Of a DNA stretch of 9,801 nt, positions 1 through 6,760 are shown piece after piece. Location of the stretch: contig JBGPBV010000207.1 of NCBI GenBank assembly GCA_041481445.1, forward strand, positions 1-9,801. Reading direction: 5' to 3'. Made by a program: the position numbers and the translations under genes. The first letter of the stretch is position 1, and each line of letters opens with the position of its first letter. The notes below the pieces were generated by a model, which did no database searches, was not told where the DNA came from, and saw nothing but the letters and a program-made list of their open reading frames with translations. The DNA comes from AA29 sp041481445. Its GTDB lineage: Bacteria; Acidobacteriota; Vicinamibacteria; Fen-336.

Positions 1-2
1 CG

Positions 3-1580
3 CGATGGGACCCCCTGGGGATCGCGGACCGCCGCCCGCTGGCCGCGGGCCTGATCCTCGTCGCGGGCGTAGCGGTGTGCCTGGCGCGGCGCGGGCGCGC
101 CTTCGCCCAGGGCTGGCCGACGGTCGCGCTCGTCTCCGCCGCCGCCCTCGCCGTGCAGTTGGCGGCGGTGCCCCGGGCTCTCGTCCACGTGGACGCGGGA
201 GACACCCTGGGGGCGGCGGAGGCGATCACCCGCGGGGCCGTCCCCTACCGCACGCTCTACTACGCGCCGTACACGCCGCTCGGGGCCTACGCGTTCTCGC
301 TGTGGGGCCGCCTGTGGCGCGGCACGGGCCCGCCACCCTACGACTGGTACGTCTCGTTCGTGGTCCTGTGCGAGGCCGCGGGGTCCGCGATCGTCTTCCT
401 GCTCCTCGCGCGCAGCGGCGTACGGCGCAGCCTCGCCCTCGTCAGCGCGCTCGCGCTCTTCTCGATGACCCTGTGGTTCGACGGCGCGCGCGTCCTCCAC
501 GAGCCGCTCTACCTGCTCCTCGTCCTCCTCGGCGCCTGGCGGGCGGCCTTGGCGCGCACCTCCACGTCCGCCGCCGCCTCCGGCGCGCTGGCCGCGGGCG
601 CCTTCCTCGTGAAGCAGTACGGCGGCTTCGGTCTGGGCGGCCTCGTCGGCGAAGCGCTCACCGGTGACCGCGATCGGTGGCGGCGGGTGGCCTGGATCCT
701 GGCCGGGTTCGGCCTCGGCCTGGGCGCTCTCGCCGGGCTGCTCGTCTTGCGTGGGGCCGATCCCTTCGCGCTGGCCCGCGGCCTGGCCCCGCAGGCACGC
801 GTGACGTACGAGCTCACGTGGCTCGAGCTCTTTCTCTGGGAATGCCCGATCGTGCTGCCCGCCCTTGCCGTCCCTTTCCTGGCCGGAGCGTGGTCGCGCC
901 CGGTGATTCGGCTGGCCGCCTGCTTCGGCCTGGCCGCTTGCCTGCCCCTCGTCCTGCGGCAGCACCAGTACTACTTCCTCAACCTGTGCCCGTGGCTGTT
1001 CATCCTGTTCGCGGCCGGCGTCGACCTCGTACCGCGCGCCACCCGCGCCGTCGCCCTCGGTACGGCGCTCGTCCTCCTCGCGAGCATCCCGCTGCGCGCG
1101 GCCGTGGACGCGGCGACCGTGATCGAGGTCGACTGGCGAGCGGACCAGCTCCGGCGCGCCCACCTCATGACCCTGCTCTGGCCGGCGGAGAAGCCGACGC
1201 TCGTCCTGGCAAGTCCCGCCCTCCAGCACCTGACGCGCTACCGATCGCCGGACGAAGGGGTAGTCGGGTATCGGTTCATCGCCGACCTCGACGCGGACCG
1301 GCTGCGCGCGGGCTTCTCGCGCGCCGCCGCCGCCTGGATCGACCCGAACGGGATGTACGCGCGCCGGCCCGACCTCACGCTGCGGGCGGCCGGAACCTCG
1401 CTCCGGGACGAGCTCGAGAAGAACGGCTTCCAGCTCCAGCTCGTCCTCGAGGATCGCTTCCAGCTCTGGACGAAGGAGCCTCTCTCGCGGCGGCAGCTGC
1501 GCTCCGCGGGCGGAGTGTCGCTCGAGCAGGTCGAGGACGACGCCCCGTCGTCCCCCCAACCGTCCCGCGCGCCGCGCTGA
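3..1580 (+). CDS. Polytopic membrane protein, GT-C / GT39-like glycosyltransferase (5' truncated)
   Basis: The reading frame is open to the left edge, and 525 residues are visible. A GTG at 75 could serve as a start, but the residues before it (LAAGLILVAGVAV) form a hydrophobic helix continuous with the protein, so I read the gene as entering from outside the window. About ten hydrophobic segments follow. After the second one comes a periplasmic loop with VDAGD (visible residues 64-67 are D..D), then GAVPYRTLYYAPYTPLGAY. This resembles the 'acidic pair, then G-x-x-PYRD-x-x-x-x-Y-x-PL' loop of GT39/PMT-like lipid-linked sugar transferases. FLVKQYGG resembles the KQ(N/T)GG segment common in that group. 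The last ~170 residues after the final helix are soluble, and the protein ends in a Ser/Pro/Arg-rich tail. A role in transferring a sugar from a polyprenyl carrier outside the membrane is inferred from family resemblance; acceptor and donor are unknown. A hairpin follows 17 nt after the stop. Confidence 0.72.
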   Translation, partial: RWDPLGIADRRPLAAGLILVAGVAVCLARRGRAFAQGWPTVALVSAAALAVQLAAVPRALVHVDAGDTLGAAEAITRGAVPYRTLYYAPYTPLGAYAFSLWGRLWRGTGPPPYDWYVSFVVLCEAAGSAIVFLLLARSGVRRSLALVSALALFSMTLWFDGARVLHEPLYLLLVLLGAWRAALARTSTSAAASGALAAGAFLVKQYGGFGLGGLVGEALTGDRDRWRRVAWILAGFGLGLGALAGLLVLRGADPFALARGLAPQARVTYELTWLELFLWECPIVLPALAVPFLAGAWSRPVIRLAACFGLAACLPLVLRQHQYYFLNLCPWLFILFAAGVDLVPRATRAVALGTALVLLASIPLRAAVDAATVIEVDWRADQLRRAHLMTLLWPAEKPTLVLASPALQHLTRYRSPDEGVVGYRFIADLDADRLRAGFSRAAAAWIDPNGMYARRPDLTLRAAGTSLRDELEKNGFQLQLVLEDRFQLWTKEPLSRRQLRSAGGVSLEQVEDDAPSSPQPSRAPR

Positions 1581-1597
1581 CGAGCATGCGATCAAGG

Positions 1598-1620
1598 CCA
1601 CAGCCCCCGCAGGGCTGTGG
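1598..1620 (+). terminator. Perfect 9-bp hairpin after the membrane protein gene
   Basis: CCACAGCCC at 1598-1606 pairs exactly with GGGCTGTGG at 1612-1620 around the 5-nt loop CCGCA. It begins 17 nt after the stop at 1580 and lies 94 nt before the next start. There is no U-tract after the stem, so it is an L-shaped or Rho-assisted terminator candidate, or a hairpin in the leader of the beta-helix gene. The rest of 1581-1700 holds no gene. It has a 9-bp direct repeat, GCGCCCACG, at 1640-1648 and 1670-1678, and a short GCCCG/CGGGC inverted repeat (1635-1639/1647-1651). Confidence 0.55.
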
Positions 1621-1714
1621 GGCCCGTCACTCCCGCCCGGCGCCCACGGGCGTAGGACAGGGCGGCAGAGCGCCCACGAACGCCTCGCGTGTCGCTCGCC
1701 AAGGAGGTTCCTGA

Positions 1715-2494
1715 ATGAGCTCACGCCCGTACCGGCTGGTCGGGCCGATCCTCTCGTCCGCGATGGGATTGGCCCTCCTGACCGCCTCCGCCCAGGCGGA
1801 GACGGTGGATTGCACGGCCGTCACCGTCGCGCCGTTCACCATCAGCACCCCCGGGGTCTACTGCCTCACCGCCGACCTCTTCGTCAACCTCGCCTCCGGC
1901 AACGCCATCACCATCACCGCCAGCAACGTCGTCCTGGACCTCAACGGCTTCCGCCTGGCCAACCAGGCCTCGGGGACCGGGACCGGGGCCACCGGAATCT
2001 ACGCCACCCAGCGCCAGGGCCTCACCATCAAGAACGGGACCGTCCGCGGCTTCCTGTTCGGGATCTCGATCGACGACCTTTTCCCCTATACGAACTCACA
2101 GGGAAACGTCGTCGAGGACATCCATGCCGTCAAGAACACGTACGCCGGCATCTCCGTCCTCGGGCGCCAGATGGTGATCCGCCACAACCACGTGGAGAGC
2201 ACCGGCGGCACCACGTTCTTCCCGGCCAACGCTCCCGCCTACGGCATCCAGGTCTACGGCCCGGGCAACCGCGTGCTCGACAACGACGTGACGATCGTGA
2301 GCAAGACGGGCAACGCCACGGCGTGGGGGATCTACTTCGCCAGCTCGAGCGATGACGGTCTCGCCGTCAACAACCGCATCGCCGCCGCCGACACCGGTCT
2401 CGAGATCACCACCAACGCGAAGTTCCGCGACAACCTGACCATCGCGGTGGGAACGCCCTTCGTGGGCGGCACCAACGCCGGGAACAACAATTGA
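1715..2494 (+). CDS. Secreted right-handed parallel beta-helix protein, paralog 1
   Basis: 259 residues. The ATG at 1715 lies 7 nt after a strong Shine-Dalgarno, AAGGAGG (1701-1707). Residues 1-28 are a Sec signal peptide ending SAQA, with predicted cleavage before Glu29. The mature protein starts with a CX16C pair (Cys33, Cys50), its only cysteines, which probably form a disulfide in the N-terminal cap. It then runs through short repeating beta-helix rungs: NVVLDLNG, LTIKNGTVRGF, NVVEDIHAVKNTYAGI, MVIRHNHV, NRVLDNDV and AVNNRI. It ends KFRDNLT...AGNNN. The Asn-rich turns (NNR, DND, HNH) fit an Asn ladder. The fold matches the pectate-lyase/NosD (beta_helix, PF13229-like) group, but I see no convincing catalytic Asp/Arg set, so a binding or structural surface role is as likely as carbohydrate lysis. 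The next paralog overlaps its stop by 4 nt. Fold confidence is high; function is unknown. Confidence 0.88.
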   Translation: MSSRPYRLVGPILSSAMGLALLTASAQAETVDCTAVTVAPFTISTPGVYCLTADLFVNLASGNAITITASNVVLDLNGFRLANQASGTGTGATGIYATQRQGLTIKNGTVRGFLFGISIDDLFPYTNSQGNVVEDIHAVKNTYAGISVLGRQMVIRHNHVESTGGTTFFPANAPAYGIQVYGPGNRVLDNDVTIVSKTGNATAWGIYFASSSDDGLAVNNRIAAADTGLEITTNAKFRDNLTIAVGTPFVGGTNAGNNN

Positions 2495-3234
2495 AGCGCG
2501 CGATCGGCGTCCTCATCCTGGCCGTGGCCCTCGCCCTCGGCGCCGGCCTCGCCCAGGCCGAGACCGAGAACTGCACGCCCGTCACCGTCGTGCCCACCAC
2601 GATCAGCGTGGCCGGCATCTACTGCCTCACCGGCGACATCCTGAGCGCCCTCGCCGGGGGGAGCGCCATCGAGATCGCGTCCAACAACGTGGTCCTCGAC
2701 CTCAACGGGCACCGGCTCTCGAACCTCGGCGCGGGCCCGTCGAACCTCGCCGTGGGCGTCCTCGCCACCGGGCGCCAGAACGTGACGATCAAGAACGGGA
2801 CGATCCGCGGCTTCTACTCCGGCGTGCGCCTGGACGGGAACACCCAGGCCGTGGTCGAGGGCATCCGCTTCGACCGCAACTACGGCCAGGCGGTCTACGG
2901 TCTGATCTGCCAGGGGTCGCTCATCCGCGACAACCTCATCACCAATACCGGAGGTCGCCCGCAAGACGATGCCTCCGCCACCGCCATCTTCGTGGGCGGT
3001 CTCTACAACCGGGTCATCAACAACGACATCGTCAACGTGGTCAAGAGCGGGCAGGGCACGGCCACCGGGATCTACTTCGGGTCGATCCCCACGGACGGCT
3101 TCGCGGTCAACAATCGCATCACGAGCGCCGACTTCGGAATCTCGATCAACGCGAACACCAAGTACCGGGACAACCTCACCACGAACGTCGCCACTCCCTA
3201 CTTCGGGGGCATCAACGCCGGCAACAACCAGTGA
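2491..3234 (+). CDS. Secreted right-handed parallel beta-helix protein, paralog 2 (TTG start)
   Basis: 247 residues from a TTG codon at 2491 whose last two bases are part of the upstream TGA (TTGA overlap, 2491-2494). I chose this start because it supplies the basic n-region (KR) and the whole hydrophobic core of a signal peptide ending GLAQA (cleavage before Glu24). The next in-frame candidate, GTG at 2524, would cut that core short. No strong Shine-Dalgarno precedes it (only GGGAA), which suggests translational coupling to paralog 1. The mature protein has the same CX16C pair (Cys28, Cys45) plus one extra Cys in GLICQG. It repeats the family rungs NNVVLDLNG, NVTIKNGTIRGF, SLIRDNLI, NRVINNDI and AVNNRI, and ends KYRDNLT...AGNNQ. 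It must be co-transcribed with paralog 1 and is followed by a strong hairpin. Likely an exported, non-anchored protein. Catalytic activity is not evident. Confidence 0.87.
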   Translation: MKRAIGVLILAVALALGAGLAQAETENCTPVTVVPTTISVAGIYCLTGDILSALAGGSAIEIASNNVVLDLNGHRLSNLGAGPSNLAVGVLATGRQNVTIKNGTIRGFYSGVRLDGNTQAVVEGIRFDRNYGQAVYGLICQGSLIRDNLITNTGGRPQDDASATAIFVGGLYNRVINNDIVNVVKSGQGTATGIYFGSIPTDGFAVNNRITSADFGISINANTKYRDNLTTNVATPYFGGINAGNNQ

Positions 3235-3259
3235 TGCGGTGACGCCGGTCTAGTCTCCC

Positions 3260-3291
3260 CCTCCCGGGGTCGCCCGTGCGGCCCCGGGAGG
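3260..3291 (+). terminator. 10-bp GC hairpin closing the tandem beta-helix pair
   Basis: CCTCCCGGGG (3260-3269) pairs perfectly with CCCCGGGAGG (3282-3291) across a 12-nt loop. It starts 25 nt after the stop of paralog 2 and is followed by a pyrimidine-rich stretch (CGCCTCCGCTCCTCCC) rather than a true U-tract. It is a likely transcription end for the two-gene unit. Confidence 0.65.
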
Positions 3292-3327
3292 CGCCTCCGC
3301 TCCTCCCTTTCCAACCCAACTGCAGAT

Positions 3328-3373
3328 TTGCCGGCTCGACCGGTCCCGATACGGCCGGTGGCTGCGCTATAGA
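3328..3373 (+). promoter_or_regulatory. Possible promoter region of the lipoprotein gene (weak)
   Basis: The spacer 3292-3480 has no gene. Its only AT-richer spot is TATAGA at 3368-3373, a fair -10-like hexamer 107 nt before the lipoprotein start. No -35 hexamer sits at 16-18 nt; TTGCCG at 3328-3333 is much too far away. Between them lie an 8-bp palindrome, GACCGGTC (3338-3345), and an ACCGG/CCGGT inverted repeat (3339-3343/3355-3359), which might be an operator or chance in GC-rich DNA. The placement after a terminator-like hairpin makes a promoter here plausible, but the hexamer evidence is poor. Confidence 0.25.
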
Positions 3374-3480
3374 AACACTGGCCACGACTGACGCCGAGCG
3401 GCCGACGGGCGGCCCCTCTCTCGGGCGCGGTCGGAGGATGGGAATCGCAGGAGCGAGAGGTCAAGAAAAGGAGGCTCCGT

Positions 3481-4029
3481 ATGACGCCGATCTTCCGGAC
3501 GTGGGCGGCCGCCGGGGTGGCTGCCCTGTCGATGGCCGTCCTGAGCTGCGGCGGACAGGCCGCGGACGCGCCCACCACGCCGAACGCCAGTCCGACGCCG
3601 GTGGCCCAAGCCACTCCAACGCCGCCACCCCCACCCCCGACACCCGCACCGACACCCGATCCGTCAGGCCTGGCCCCCGGGCCGGTGGCCTCGGTGAAGG
3701 CCTACCTGAAGACCGTCGAGAGCCCCGCCCGCGGGTCACAGCAGTACCGTGAGGTCCAGAAGGACGCGGACGGGATCTTCGTCCTCTACGTCGGTGAGTA
3801 CGTCGTCATCGACTCGACCCCACGCAACGAGGCGGGCCAGACGTGCAAGTGGAAGCACGACCCCGTCTACTCCTGGGACAACGAGGACGACATGATGGAC
3901 GTCAAGAGCAGCTCGGACCCGTTCTTCTTCAAGTTCGAGGCGGCGGGGCCGGGCTACGCCGAGGTGACGTCCAAGATCGACAAGGCGGAGTCGAACGAGG
4001 TGAAGATGCGGGCCATCGTCCGGCGCTGA
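3481..4029 (+). CDS. Small proline-rich secreted lipoprotein
   Basis: 182 residues. The ATG follows AAGGAGG (3468-3474) by 6 nt. Residues 1-22 form a lipoprotein signal peptide with a basic residue (Arg6), an Ala/Leu core and the lipobox AVLSC. Cys23 would be the lipidated residue, followed by GG. Residues 31-61 are a low-complexity Pro/Thr linker with a run of six prolines, probably spanning the periplasm or reaching off the membrane. The globular part (about 69-182) has alternating beta-type segments: FVLYVGEYVVIDSTP, then a TCKW segment with Cys122, a PVYSWDNED segment, FFFKFEAAGPGYAEVTS and NEVKMRAIVR. This pattern, including 'aGpGyaeVt', resembles bacterial Ig-like (Big-type) domains, but I cannot assign a family. 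The 127-nt gap before the permease has no clear terminator, so read-through into the permease is possible. Function unknown. Confidence 0.8.
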   Translation: MTPIFRTWAAAGVAALSMAVLSCGGQAADAPTTPNASPTPVAQATPTPPPPPPTPAPTPDPSGLAPGPVASVKAYLKTVESPARGSQQYREVQKDADGIFVLYVGEYVVIDSTPRNEAGQTCKWKHDPVYSWDNEDDMMDVKSSSDPFFFKFEAAGPGYAEVTSKIDKAESNEVKMRAIVRR

Positions 4030-4129
4030 GCCGCCGGGCGCCTCGCGCACGTTCAATTCCCTGGAGACGTCCTCAGCGCAAGATCGGTGGCTGAACGGCC
4101 CTGGTGTGCGCTCTAATGATGAGCGCGAC

Positions 4130-4149
4130 GGGGGCGGGGGCGGCACCGG
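4130..4149 (+). other. G-rich tract in the permease leader
   Basis: Two runs of five G (4130-4134 and 4136-4140) are followed by two GG pairs (4142-4143, 4148-4149); the last GG is part of the Shine-Dalgarno. It is not a canonical four-run GGG quadruplex, but a two-tier structure on the mRNA could affect ribosome access to the permease start. If translation began upstream at GTG 4106 this tract would encode a Gly-rich leader (GGGGGTGG), which is unlike the family. Confidence 0.3.
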
Positions 4150-4152
4150 AGG
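4148..4152 (+). promoter_or_regulatory. Shine-Dalgarno deciding the permease start
   Basis: GGAGG lies 4 nt before the ATG at 4157. No comparable site precedes the upstream in-frame GTG at 4106. The protein from 4157 begins MDTLLQDLRFAWR, the usual opening of ADOP permeases, so 4157 is preferred. Confidence 0.7.
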
Positions 4153-4156
4153 CACG

Positions 4157-6628
4157 ATGGACACTCTCCTGCAGGACCTGCGCTTCGCCTGGCGCGCGCT
4201 GGCCAGGTCGCCGCTCTTCTCGGCCGCCGCCCTCCTCGTGCTGGCGCTCGGCACCGGCGCGAGCGTCGCCGTCTTCAGCGTCGTCAACGCGGTGCTGCTG
4301 CGGCCGCTCCCCTTCGAGGATCCCGGGCGGCTGGTCTCCGTCCGGAGCGAGCTCCCGGGCCTCGGCCTCGAGGACGTCGGCTTCTCCACCCCCGAGCTGG
4401 ACGACCTCGCCCAGCGCTCGGGCGTGTTCGACCAGGTCGCCGCGGTCTGGGCGGTCGACTCCACCCTGACCGGTGTCGACCATCCCCAGCGGGTCCTGAC
4501 CGCGGTGGTGAGCCCGACCTACTTTCGAATGCTCGGCGCGCGGGCCCAGGTCGGGCGCCTGCCCGGGCCCGAGGACGCCACGCGCGGCATCGCCGACACG
4601 GTCGTGCTCAGCGACGCCGCCTGGCGGCGCCTCTACGGCGGCGCTCCCGACGTCCTCGGCAAGAAGCTCCGGATGGACAACGACGTCTACACCGTGATCG
4701 GCGTGACCCCGCCGGACTTCCGGCATCCTGCCCCTTCTTCGCTCGGGGACGTGGACATGTGGGCGACGACGGAGTTCCGCGCCGATCCCTTCCCCTCGCC
4801 TCCGCAACGGCGGGTCCGCATGCTGCCCACCATCGTCGGGCGGCTCCGGCCCGACCTCACCCTGGCGGAGGCGCAGGCCGGCCTGACGACGTTCGCGGCC
4901 GCGGTGCGGGCGGACAACCCCAGCGATTACGCGCCCCAGGCGCGCTGGACGGTGCGGGTCGTGCCCCTGCGCGACGTGGTGGTCGGCAACGTCCAGACCT
5001 TGCTCGTGCTCATGCTGGGAGCGGTCGGCCTGGTGCTGGCCATCGCCTGCGCGAACCTCGCCAACCTGCTCCTCGCCCGCGCCTCCTCGCGCCAGCGCGA
5101 GATCGCGGTCCGGCTGGCCCTGGGGGCGGCCCCGCGCCGGCTCTTCCGGCAGCTCCTCACCGAGTCCCTGCTCCTGGCCACGCTGGGCGGCGTGGCCGGC
5201 GTCGCGGTGGCCGCGGGGACCACGCGCTCGCTTCTCGCCCTCGTCCCCTCGCGGCTCCCGCGCGTCCACGAGGTGGGGGTCGACGCGACCGTCCTCGCCT
5301 TTTCCGCTCTCATCGTCCTCCTCACCGGCGTCCTGTTCGGCTCCGCTCCCGCCGTGCAGGCGGGACGGACGGACGTCGTGGGCCACCTCAAGGAGTCGGG
5401 CGCGCGGGGCACCAGCGGCCCCCGGCAGCAGCGGCTCCGCGTCGCGTTCGGCATCTCGCAGATCGCCCTCTCGCTCGTCCTGATGAGCGCCTCCGGCCTG
5501 CTCCTGCGCACGCTCTGGGGCGTGCTGGCCGTCGATTCCGGGATCGACTCCCGCGGGGTGCTCACCGCGCGCACCTGGGTCGCCGTCCCCAACGACCCCG
5601 CCAACGATCGCTATCGCAAGGTGGAGGCGCGCGCCGCGCTCGTGCGCGAGGTCCTGCGCCGGCTGCGCGAGATCCCGGGAGTGACGGAGGCGGCGATGAC
5701 CACCGCCCTCCCCATCAGCCACATGACGACGCGCGCACCCCTGCAGATCGAGGGACGGCCGAACGAGGCGGAGGCGGCGACGGCCGAGGTGGTCTTCGCC
5801 TCGCCCGGCTACTTCGCCACCTTCCGGATCCCCGTCCGGCGCGGGCGCGGCATCCTCGATTCCGATCAGCCCGGCAACATGGAGGTGGCCGTGCTCGACG
5901 AGACGGCGGCCCTTCGGTTCTTCCCCGGCCAGGATCCGATCGGCCGGACCCTCCAGCTCGGGCGATTCGGACCGCAACCGCCGCCGCCCATGACCGTGGT
6001 GGGCGTGGTCGGCGACGTCAAGTACGGCCGCCTGGACGAGCCAAAGGCGCCGCACGTCTACGGCTCGCTGTTCCAGCACTCCGGGCGCGGATTCGGCTTC
6101 GCGGTGCGGGCGCGCGCGGACGCGGGGACGCTGGCCGGGCCCCTGCGCGCGGCGCTGGAAGGAGCGGATTCCGAGCTGCCCGTCTTCTCCGCCCAGAGCA
6201 TGGAGGAGCGCCTGGCCGTCTCCGTCAGCGAGCGCCGTCTCTCCGCCGGGCTCGTCTCGCTCTTCGCGGTGGTCGCGGTCCTCATGGCGGCGATCGGCGT
6301 CTATGGGGTCGTGGCCTATTCCGTCGCCCACCGGACGCGCGAGATCGGCGTGCGCATGGCGCTGGGCGCCACGCGCGCCCACGTGGCCCGCCTGGTCCTC
6401 GGCGAAGGGATGCGCATCGCCCTGGCCGGGATCGTCGTCGGGACCCTGGCCGCGCTGGCCGCCGGGCGTGCCCTGCGCTCGCTGCTCTTCCAGGTACGCG
6501 AGACGGACCCGCTCGTGTTCGCCACCGCCGGCGTCCTCCTGGGCGCGGTCGCGCTGCTGGCCGCCTACGTCCCCGCCCGCCGGGCCGCCCGCGTGGATCC
6601 CCTCGTCTCCCTGCACCACGGGTCGTAG
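4157..6628 (+). CDS. ADOP-family duplicated FtsX/MacB-type ABC permease
   Basis: 823 residues, normal for this family. Architecture seen: TM1 (~21-43, SAAALLVLALGTGASVAVFS); a MacB-type periplasmic core domain (~50-275); three helices (~281-303, 337-360, 379-399) forming the first FtsX domain with the cytoplasmic coupling motif RLALGAAPRRLFRQLL; TM5 (~429-450); a second periplasmic core (~455-690); and a second FtsX domain (~699-721, 753-775, 790-812) with REIGVRMALGATRAHVARLV. The C-terminus, ARRAARVDPLVSLHHG, is the usual ending. The two halves are an internal duplication, as expected of acidobacterial duplicated orphan permeases. The MacB relatives work with an ATPase in mechanotransmission or efflux of peptides, lipids or lipoproteins. 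No ATPase gene is in the window, so any partner would be elsewhere; substrate unknown. The upstream lipoprotein could be functionally linked, but only adjacency supports this. A strong hairpin lies 75 nt after the stop. Confidence 0.93.
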   Translation: MDTLLQDLRFAWRALARSPLFSAAALLVLALGTGASVAVFSVVNAVLLRPLPFEDPGRLVSVRSELPGLGLEDVGFSTPELDDLAQRSGVFDQVAAVWAVDSTLTGVDHPQRVLTAVVSPTYFRMLGARAQVGRLPGPEDATRGIADTVVLSDAAWRRLYGGAPDVLGKKLRMDNDVYTVIGVTPPDFRHPAPSSLGDVDMWATTEFRADPFPSPPQRRVRMLPTIVGRLRPDLTLAEAQAGLTTFAAAVRADNPSDYAPQARWTVRVVPLRDVVVGNVQTLLVLMLGAVGLVLAIACANLANLLLARASSRQREIAVRLALGAAPRRLFRQLLTESLLLATLGGVAGVAVAAGTTRSLLALVPSRLPRVHEVGVDATVLAFSALIVLLTGVLFGSAPAVQAGRTDVVGHLKESGARGTSGPRQQRLRVAFGISQIALSLVLMSASGLLLRTLWGVLAVDSGIDSRGVLTARTWVAVPNDPANDRYRKVEARAALVREVLRRLREIPGVTEAAMTTALPISHMTTRAPLQIEGRPNEAEAATAEVVFASPGYFATFRIPVRRGRGILDSDQPGNMEVAVLDETAALRFFPGQDPIGRTLQLGRFGPQPPPPMTVVGVVGDVKYGRLDEPKAPHVYGSLFQHSGRGFGFAVRARADAGTLAGPLRAALEGADSELPVFSAQSMEERLAVSVSERRLSAGLVSLFAVVAVLMAAIGVYGVVAYSVAHRTREIGVRMALGATRAHVARLVLGEGMRIALAGIVVGTLAALAAGRALRSLLFQVRETDPLVFATAGVLLGAVALLAAYVPARRAARVDPLVSLHHGS

Positions 6629-6703
6629 CCGGCCGCAGCGGACGACATTCGCGGGTCCGCCTCGTCCCGGTGGCAAGCCGCGGGCTACGATCAGATCGTG
6701 GAT

Positions 6704-6737
6704 CCCGGGCGCGCGACGTGGGCGTCGTGTGCCCGGG
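6704..6737 (+). terminator. 15-bp hairpin between permease and beta-helix paralog 3
   Basis: Arms 6704-6718 and 6723-6737 pair along 15 positions: 13 Watson-Crick and two G-U wobbles when transcribed on the + strand, around the tetraloop TGGG. It begins 75 nt after the permease stop and ends 11 nt before the Shine-Dalgarno of the next gene. No U-run follows (TTGCCACG). It may be the permease terminator or a structured 5' leader of paralog 3. The wobbles are stable only in the + strand RNA, since on the opposite strand they become A-C mismatches, so a + strand role is favoured. The remaining spacer 6629-6703 shows nothing else. Confidence 0.55.
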
Positions 6738-6748
6738 TTGCCACGTAT

Positions 6749-6755
6749 AGGAGGG
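6749..6755 (+). promoter_or_regulatory. Shine-Dalgarno deciding the paralog 3 start
   Basis: AGGAGGG lies 5-6 nt before ATG 6761. This makes 6761 the start rather than the upstream in-frame GTG at 6698, whose extra 21 residues would place a charged, non-signal segment before the signal peptide and would be read through the 15-bp hairpin. Confidence 0.75.
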
Positions 6756-6760
6756 ATCTC

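Noticed and set aside
677..1714. A 345-codon + strand frame overlapping the membrane protein and the next leader
   Set aside because: Arg/Pro-rich out-of-frame translation; the overlapping frame has coherent membrane helices.
1715..3234. Tandem beta-helix genes as one gene broken by a frameshift
   Set aside because: Each has its own complete signal peptide, cysteine pair and terminal AGNN(N/Q) motif, so they are two full-length paralogs.
3571..3663. C-rich repeat-like DNA (CCGACACCC-type units) as a possible tandem repeat or CRISPR-like element
   Set aside because: It is the in-frame Pro/Thr linker of the lipoprotein; units are irregular and there are no spacers.
3276..3752. A 158-codon + strand frame across the lipoprotein promoter region
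   Set aside because: It overlaps the lipoprotein signal peptide and linker out of frame, has no Shine-Dalgarno and no recognisable composition; it begins inside the terminator loop.
4759..6750. A 663-codon + strand frame inside the permease
   Set aside because: The translation is Arg/Pro/Gly/Ala-rich with no motif, and runs out of frame through recognised permease domains; a shadow.
6698..6760. Upstream GTG extension of paralog 3
   Set aside because: It would be read through the 15-bp hairpin and would put residues DPGRATWASCARVATYRRD before the signal peptide; ATG 6761 has a proper Shine-Dalgarno.
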